Under the pieces are notes generated by a model, which saw nothing but the letters and a program-made list of their open reading frames with translations, ran no database searches and was not told the origin of the DNA. A stretch of DNA of 11,214 nt, taken from CABHOJ01 sp965649545. Its GTDB lineage: Bacteria > Pseudomonadota > Gammaproteobacteria > Burkholderiales > Methylophilaceae. The stretch is taken from positions 1 through 11,214 of the forward strand of contig CBFGLF010000055.1 in NCBI GenBank assembly GCA_965649545.1, in the 5' to 3' direction. Shown here one piece after another: positions 8,045 through 11,214 of the stretch. Numbering within the stretch: the first letter of the stretch is position 1; each line of letters starts with the position of its first letter. A program made the translations under genes and the position numbers.

Positions 8045-8118
8045 TGGAGCGGGCGACGGGAATCGAACCCGCGTATCGAGCTTGGGAAGCTAGCGTTCTA
8101 CCATTGAACTACGCCCGC
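8045..8118 (-). tRNA. tRNA-Gly, anticodon CCC
   Basis: A full 74-base cloverleaf with encoded CCA: acceptor GCGGGCG/CGCCCGC, discriminator U, D stem GTTC/GAAC, anticodon loop TTCCCAA with anticodon CCC at 8084-8086, and T arm GCGGG-TTCGATT-CCCGT. It would read the glycine codon GGG. The body closely resembles the E. coli glycine CCC isoacceptor as I recall it. The anticodon stem CTAGC/GCTCG has one U-C mismatch at its second pair (canonical positions 28-42, bases 8092 and 8078); all other pairs are Watson-Crick or the G-U that ends the T stem. It sits alone and converges on the rubredoxin gene. Confidence 0.95.
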
Positions 8119-8127
8119 AATGCCGCC

Positions 8128-8157
8128 ATTCTACGCAGTTCGCCGTGCGCCTGGCAA
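8128..8157 (-). promoter_or_regulatory. Promoter of tRNA-Gly
   Basis: TTGCCA (8152-8157) and TAGAAT (8128-8133), each 5 of 6 to sigma-70 consensus, are separated by 18 bases and point at the tRNA. Transcription would begin only about 2-3 bases before the mature 5' end. The discriminator after the -10 is GC-rich (GGCGGC), the kind of sequence associated with stringent control of stable RNA genes. Confidence 0.65.
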
Positions 8158-8263
8158 ACGTATCCATCATGTCGTATGAGGTTGTCAGCCTAATCCCACA
8201 ACGTTTTCGGTGAACCCCCGACTGTCGTTCCAGACCTTGCCCGTTAGCATGGCTCCATGGTCC

Positions 8264-8281
8264 ATCGTCGTTCTCGACGAT
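8264..8281. repeat. Perfect hairpin upstream of csbD-family gene
   Basis: ATCGTCG-TTCT-CGACGAT is a perfect 7-base stem with a 4-base loop, ending 42 bases before the csbD-family ATG. No T-run follows, so it is not an intrinsic terminator for rightward transcription. It could be an operator or a leader hairpin. I found no convincing promoter hexamers between the tRNA promoter and this gene. Confidence 0.45.
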
Positions 8282-8323
8282 TGGTCGCAGACCCACTTTC
8301 CACCTGACATGAAGGAGCTAATG

Positions 8324-8524
8324 ATGAACTGGGATCAAATCGAAGGTAACTGGAAACAACTCAAAGGCAAGGTCCAGCAACAATGGGGCAAGTTGACCGA
8401 TGATCAGATCGAAGAGATCAAGGGCAATCGCCAGATGCTGGCCGGCAAGATCCAGGAGATGTATGGCGTGAGCAAGGAAGAAGCCGAAGAACAGATCGAA
8501 CGCTTTAACAAGACCTGCCATTGA
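8324..8524 (+). CDS. CsbD family stress-response protein (YjbJ-like)
   Basis: This encodes a 66-residue soluble, very hydrophilic, mainly helical protein of the CsbD/YjbJ family. Members are abundant general-stress proteins in Bacillus and enterobacteria, and their molecular role is unknown. The family pattern is clear: MNWDQIEGNWKQLKGKV at the start, QWGKLTDDQ, an internal IKGNRQMLAGKIQEMYG block, and a C-terminal EEAEEQIERF helix. Start: a strong AAGGAG (8312-8317) precedes two tandem ATGs at 8321 and 8324; the second has the better six-base spacing and matches the family N-terminus. The open frame continues upstream to 8210, but that extension crosses the hairpin and ribosome binding site and is not coding. 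The gene is monocistronic, closed by the terminator at 8573. Confidence 0.93.
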   Translation: MNWDQIEGNWKQLKGKVQQQWGKLTDDQIEEIKGNRQMLAGKIQEMYGVSKEEAEEQIERFNKTCH

Positions 8525-8572
8525 TGCTCGGTAAGTATTGAGATATCCGTTTTAAATCTCCATCGCGACTCC

Positions 8573-8603
8573 AAAGGCCACCCCTAGGGTGGCCTTTCTT
8601 TAT
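8573..8603 (+). terminator. Intrinsic terminator after csbD-family gene
   Basis: A perfect 11-base stem (AAAGGCCACCC pairing with GGGTGGCCTTT) closes a CTA loop and is followed by CTTTAT, a T-rich tail that continues the three Ts of the stem. It lies 48 bases after the stop codon. On the opposite strand it lies 40 bases past the peroxidase stop and ends in only TTT, so it may act weakly in both directions. Confidence 0.85.
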
Positions 8604-8643
8604 GCCGCTTACAGGCCGCTTGCCGACAGATCGGTTGGATAGA

Positions 8644-9663
8644 TCAGTTGGAAAAGCGCCGTCCCACACTCACCCCATAGGCGGCTGGGCGTGCGAGCAG
8701 GATAGGATCCTTCGAAGGGGCGATGCCATCGGTCAGGATCAGCGGATTGAACGCCAACGTCTTTTCCACCTTGGCAGAATCCGCCATCACAGCGTTCAGG
8801 GTCAGGATCCCCAACTCGACCTGTGGGCGACTATCCGGCCATACTGCTGTCGCATCGTCGATCACATCCCCAGGCTCCGCCAATTGCACGGCGATACGGA
8901 ACTTGGCATCGCCGTTCTTCAATCGGGCGGTCAGTTCTTCCGACAAGTAATTTGGCCCCGCCTTGGATAGGTCGGCCTGGCTCATGGCTTGCTCACCCGA
9001 TACCGGCGTGATGCGATAACGCCCGAATCGGCTTTCGCCCTTGGCATTGGTGAACTGGAAGGCGTTCACGCCAAAATACGACAGCGTGGTGTAACTCACC
9101 GGCGCAGGTTTGGGGATTTGCACGAACTTGAGTGCATTGGGATGACTACCCAGGAACTGTTCAATCGGCGTGGGCTTGGGCGAGTCCGGGGTGGTCGCCG
9201 CGATGGCGCTGAGCAAGCCGAGGAATTCCTCAGGCGTGGTCACAGGAAACGCGTTGACGCTGATACTGACGATATCGGTGTAACTCCCGTCAGGTAAGGC
9301 GAAGCGGATGGCGATGCCACGGGGGTTGGCATTCGGCTCGGCATCCGGGATCGCAGGCACGCCGGTGGCATTGGAAAAGCGTACCGTCACCGGTGTCGCG
9401 GTCTGTTGCAGATGCGCGGCCTTGCTCAAGTCGGCCGCAGCGGGCGATGGGGTGAACGTCCCGGTCGCCAGGATGCCTTTGGCGTGATTGGCACGGAACC
9501 CCTTGTATGGGCCCTTCGCGAGCTGGGTCTGGATATCGACGATCTGCTCCACCACCGGCTTGTCACTGGCGGGCTCGGCCGCCAAATGGGAGGAGAACGC
9601 TAATAAGGATGTGGCTGCCAAGGTAAGTAGGCTGGGGCCGAAGACACGGACAGGTGGACGCAT
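8644..9663 (-). CDS. Exported catalase-family peroxidase (SrpA-like)
   Basis: This encodes a 339-residue catalase-fold heme protein of the small, secreted SrpA-like group, which removes peroxides and is usually peroxidatic. The N-terminus has arginines, a hydrophobic stretch LLTLAATSLLAFSS and a likely cleavage site after HLAA (residue 29), so the protein is probably periplasmic. The distal catalytic histidine is H60 in RANHAKGILATGTFTP. NPRGIAIRF and the DGSYTDIVSISVNAFPV block match the catalase core. The proximal heme ligand is Y329 in R325-x3-Y (ARPAAYGVSVGRR) at the C-terminus. It is far shorter than classical catalases, as this group is. Start: the ATG at 9663 has AGGAG four bases upstream and starts the signal peptide; a TTG at 9705 is open but unlikely. 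The cytochrome b561 gene often paired with this family is absent from the window. The exact substrate is not known. Confidence 0.9.
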   Translation of the reverse strand: MRPPVRVFGPSLLTLAATSLLAFSSHLAAEPASDKPVVEQIVDIQTQLAKGPYKGFRANHAKGILATGTFTPSPAAADLSKAAHLQQTATPVTVRFSNATGVPAIPDAEPNANPRGIAIRFALPDGSYTDIVSISVNAFPVTTPEEFLGLLSAIAATTPDSPKPTPIEQFLGSHPNALKFVQIPKPAPVSYTTLSYFGVNAFQFTNAKGESRFGRYRITPVSGEQAMSQADLSKAGPNYLSEELTARLKNGDAKFRIAVQLAEPGDVIDDATAVWPDSRPQVELGILTLNAVMADSAKVEKTLAFNPLILTDGIAPSKDPILLARPAAYGVSVGRRFSN

Positions 9664-9743
9664 GATGCTCCTCGCGGACAAGTTGAAAAAGGGTGACGCG
9701 CTCAAATCACTTCGATTACCAGTTTTTGGCTAAGCGGGAGGAT

Positions 9744-9774
9744 TGTCAACTTTATATATGACAGTTCACCTGTC
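9744..9774. promoter_or_regulatory. Candidate operator/promoter region upstream of the peroxidase gene
   Basis: On the minus strand 9744-9749 reads TTGACA, a perfect -35, but the best -10 at 16-18 bases is poor (AAAACT or neighbours). Immediately upstream lie repeated TGTCA-like half sites: TGTCA (9744-9748), TGACA (9759-9763), and a perfect inverted repeat GACAG-TTCAC-CTGTC (9760-9774). A good -35, a bad -10 and symmetrical repeats suggest regulated transcription, but no specific regulator can be named from the sequence. Confidence 0.35.
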
Positions 9775-9845
9775 GGCTGCATACCACTCGTTCGATGGCC
9801 TCTGCACCGCCCCTCACGTAACCTCGCCTTCTCCCTCAAGAGCGA

Positions 9846-9875
9846 TTGGCCTTATTGGCCTAACCCACGTAAAAT
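9846..9875 (+). promoter_or_regulatory. Possible thiS promoter
   Basis: TTGGCC (9846-9851) and TAAAAT (9870-9875) are separated by 18 bases, with 4 and 5 of 6 matches to sigma-70 consensus. Transcription would start near 9882, about 37 bases before thiS, too short for a TPP riboswitch. A second TTGGCC at 9855 makes a short direct repeat. Confidence 0.4.
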
Positions 9876-9918
9876 ATGACTTTTAAGCTCACCTAAATCT
9901 CAGATTCGGCAGCGATTC

Positions 9919-10125
9919 GTGATCCAGCTCACCATCAACGGCAATCCCAGGCAATTCGATACGCCACAGCTCAGCGTCGCAGAACTGGTCGACAAGCTCG
10001 GCCTCACCGGCAAGCGCCTGGCGATCGAATGTAACGGCGAGATCGTGCCGCGCAGCAAGTTCGCCGACGCGACTTTGCATGATGGCGACAAGTTGGAGAT
10101 CGTCGGCGCGGTCGGAGGCGGTTAA
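9919..10125 (+). CDS. thiS: Thiamine biosynthesis sulfur-carrier protein
   Basis: ThiS is a small ubiquitin-fold protein whose C-terminal glycine becomes a thiocarboxylate that donates sulfur to ThiG for the thiazole of thiamine. The product is 68 residues, the normal size. The N-terminal IQLTINGNPRQF, central VAELVDKLGL and AIECNGEIVPRSKF, and the tail GDKLEIVGAVGGG with the essential terminal Gly-Gly are all present. The start is GTG; its ribosome binding site is poor and I see no better upstream start in frame. The gene is the first of a thiS-thiG(-apaG) unit, with three bases between its stop and the thiG ATG. The activating adenylyltransferase (ThiF or MoeB type) is not in the window. 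Confidence 0.95.
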   Translation: MIQLTINGNPRQFDTPQLSVAELVDKLGLTGKRLAIECNGEIVPRSKFADATLHDGDKLEIVGAVGGG

Positions 10126-10128
10126 TCC

Positions 10129-10908
10129 ATGCATACACTCACTATCGCGGGCACTACCTACCATTCACGCCTGCTGGTCGGCACCGGCAAATACAAGGAC
10201 TTTCAGGAGACGCGCGCTGCCATCGACGCCAGCGGCGCGGAGATCGTGACAGTAGCGATCCGCCGCACCAACATCGGCCAGAATGCCGGTGAGCCTTCCC
10301 TGCTGGATTACCTGCCGCCGGACGAATTCACCTACCTGCCTAACACCGCTGGCTGTTACACCACCGACGACGCCGTGCGCACGCTGAGGCTTGCCCGCGA
10401 GCTGCTCGATGGCCACAAGTTGGTCAAGCTCGAGGTGCTGGGCGACCCCAACACGCTCTACCCGAATGTGGTCGAGACCCTGCGCGCCGCCGAGATCCTG
10501 GTCAAGGACGGGTTCGATGTCATGGTCTACACCTCGGACGATCCGATCATCGCCAAACAACTGGAAGAGATCGGCTGCTGCGCCGTGATGCCGCTGGCCT
10601 CGCTCATCGGCTCGGGCATGGGCATCCTCAATCCCTGGAACCTGCAGATCATCATCGAGAACGCCAAGATCCCGGTATTGGTCGATGCGGGCGTCGGCAC
10701 GGCATCGGATGCCGCCATCGCGATGGAACTGGGCTGTGACGGCGTACTGATGAACACGGCGATCGCCGGGGCACGCGACCCCGTGCTGATGGCAAGCGCC
10801 ATGCGCAAAGCCATCGAGGCTGGCCGCGAGTCGTTCCTTGCCGGCCGCATGCCGAAGAAACTCTATTCCGCGACACCGAGCTCCCCGACGACCGGGCTCA
10901 TCTCATGA
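10129..10908 (+). CDS. thiG: Thiazole synthase
   Basis: ThiG condenses 1-deoxyxylulose 5-phosphate, dehydroglycine and the sulfur on ThiS-thiocarboxylate into the thiazole phosphate of thiamine (cytoplasmic TIM barrel). The 259-residue product is the family length. Visible landmarks are LLVGTGKYKDF, AIRRTNIGQ, LPNTAGCYTTDDAVRTLRLARE, K100 in LVKLEVLGD (the lysine expected to form the imine with the sugar, with E102 close by), VMPLASLIGSGMGILNP, D186 in PVLVDAGVGTASDAA, and the phosphate-binding GVLMNTAIAGARDP. A GGAGG within the end of thiS lies ten bases upstream of the ATG, supporting coupled translation with thiS. No trmB follows, unlike the thiSG-trmB order I recall from some betaproteobacteria; apaG comes next. 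Confidence 0.97.
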   Translation: MHTLTIAGTTYHSRLLVGTGKYKDFQETRAAIDASGAEIVTVAIRRTNIGQNAGEPSLLDYLPPDEFTYLPNTAGCYTTDDAVRTLRLARELLDGHKLVKLEVLGDPNTLYPNVVETLRAAEILVKDGFDVMVYTSDDPIIAKQLEEIGCCAVMPLASLIGSGMGILNPWNLQIIIENAKIPVLVDAGVGTASDAAIAMELGCDGVLMNTAIAGARDPVLMASAMRKAIEAGRESFLAGRMPKKLYSATPSSPTTGLIS

Positions 10909-10918
10909 AAGCAGCCTG

Positions 10919-11214
10919 ATGCCCTCGCACAAACGCTATGAATTCTCCGTCTCGGTGGAAACTGCCTTCGTAGCGGACCAGTCCGACGTGGAGCAGAACC
11001 GCTACGTGTTCTCTTACAGCATCACCATCACCAACACCGGCACCGTGCCGGCGCAACTCATCAGTCGTCACTGGGTGATCACCGACGCCAATGACACCGT
11101 GCAGGAAGTGCGCGGTCTCGGGGTGGTGGGCGTACAGCCCCTGCTGAAGCCAGGCGAGCACTTCGAATACAGCAGCGGTACCGTACTCAATACGCCGGTG
11201 GGCACCATGCGCGG
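10919..11214 (+). CDS. apaG: ApaG protein, C-terminus cut by window edge
   Basis: ApaG is a small fibronectin-III-like beta-sandwich protein, about 125 residues in E. coli. Mutations affect cobalt resistance and Ap4A levels, but its biochemical role is not settled. The first 98 residues are visible: a lead-in MPSHKRYEFSVSV, then ERYVF-type QNRYVFSYSITITNTG, AQLISRHWVITDAN, VRGLGVVGVQPLLKPGE with the family GxGxxG motif, and YSSGTVLNTPVGTMR. The ATG overlaps the stop of a four-codon frame (TGATG) and has no clear ribosome binding site, so translation may depend on ribosomes arriving from upstream. It is ten bases after the thiG stop, on the same strand, and probably co-transcribed with it. Confidence 0.93.
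   Translation, partial: MPSHKRYEFSVSVETAFVADQSDVEQNRYVFSYSITITNTGTVPAQLISRHWVITDANDTVQEVRGLGVVGVQPLLKPGEHFEYSSGTVLNTPVGTMR

Noticed and set aside
8210..8323. N-terminal extension of the csbD-family gene
   Set aside because: The frame is open, but it crosses a hairpin and the strong AAGGAG site, and the family begins at the internal ATG.
9664..9918. A hidden gene or riboswitch in the peroxidase/thiS gap
   Set aside because: No open frame with a plausible ribosome binding site and no THI-box sequence; only the promoter and repeat candidates listed were found.
1..11214. Mobile element, CRISPR array, toxin-antitoxin or defence system
   Set aside because: No transposase, integrase, regularly spaced direct repeats, terminal repeats or defence domains are visible. 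The tRNA shows no duplicated 3' end typical of an integration site.

Overview
This is an ordinary chromosomal housekeeping region of a moderately high-GC bacterium. The gene order thiD-thiE-hemL beside a rubredoxin gene, the glutamate-pathway hemL, the two-subunit gltB/gltD and the style of the proteins suggest a betaproteobacterium, most likely of the Nitrosomonadales type. That placement is inferred from gene content and protein appearance, not from a tree. I recognise no phage, plasmid, insertion sequence, CRISPR or defence genes, and no new system.

Layout. From 7726 down to the left edge, five genes read on the minus strand: thiD, thiE (overlapping the thiD end), hemL, then after a 200-base structured gap gltB and the first 35 codons of gltD. 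Divergent from thiD, a 54-residue rubredoxin gene reads rightward from 7867. It converges on a minus-strand tRNA-Gly(CCC), which has its own strong-looking promoter. A csbD-family stress-protein gene reads rightward from 8324 and ends at a clear intrinsic terminator. A minus-strand gene for an exported catalase-family peroxidase (SrpA-like) follows. Divergent from it, thiS and thiG read rightward, followed almost without gap by apaG, cut by the right edge.

How the genes fit together. ThiS and ThiG make the thiazole half of thiamine, ThiD makes and phosphorylates the pyrimidine half, and ThiE joins the two, so this 4-kb stretch holds the late thiamine pathway in two separate units. thiC is not in view, and I found no TPP riboswitch (THI box) before thiS or thiD. 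HemL makes 5-aminolevulinate from glutamate-derived semialdehyde, and GltBD makes glutamate from glutamine and 2-oxoglutarate, so hemL and gltBD are linked through glutamate. Rubredoxin, CsbD and the exported peroxidase are redox or stress accessories.

The points most worth a second look are non-coding: inverted repeats in the gltB leader, the thiD/rubredoxin gap, upstream of csbD and upstream of the peroxidase; a U-C mismatch in the tRNA-Gly anticodon stem; and a four-codon open frame that links thiG to apaG.
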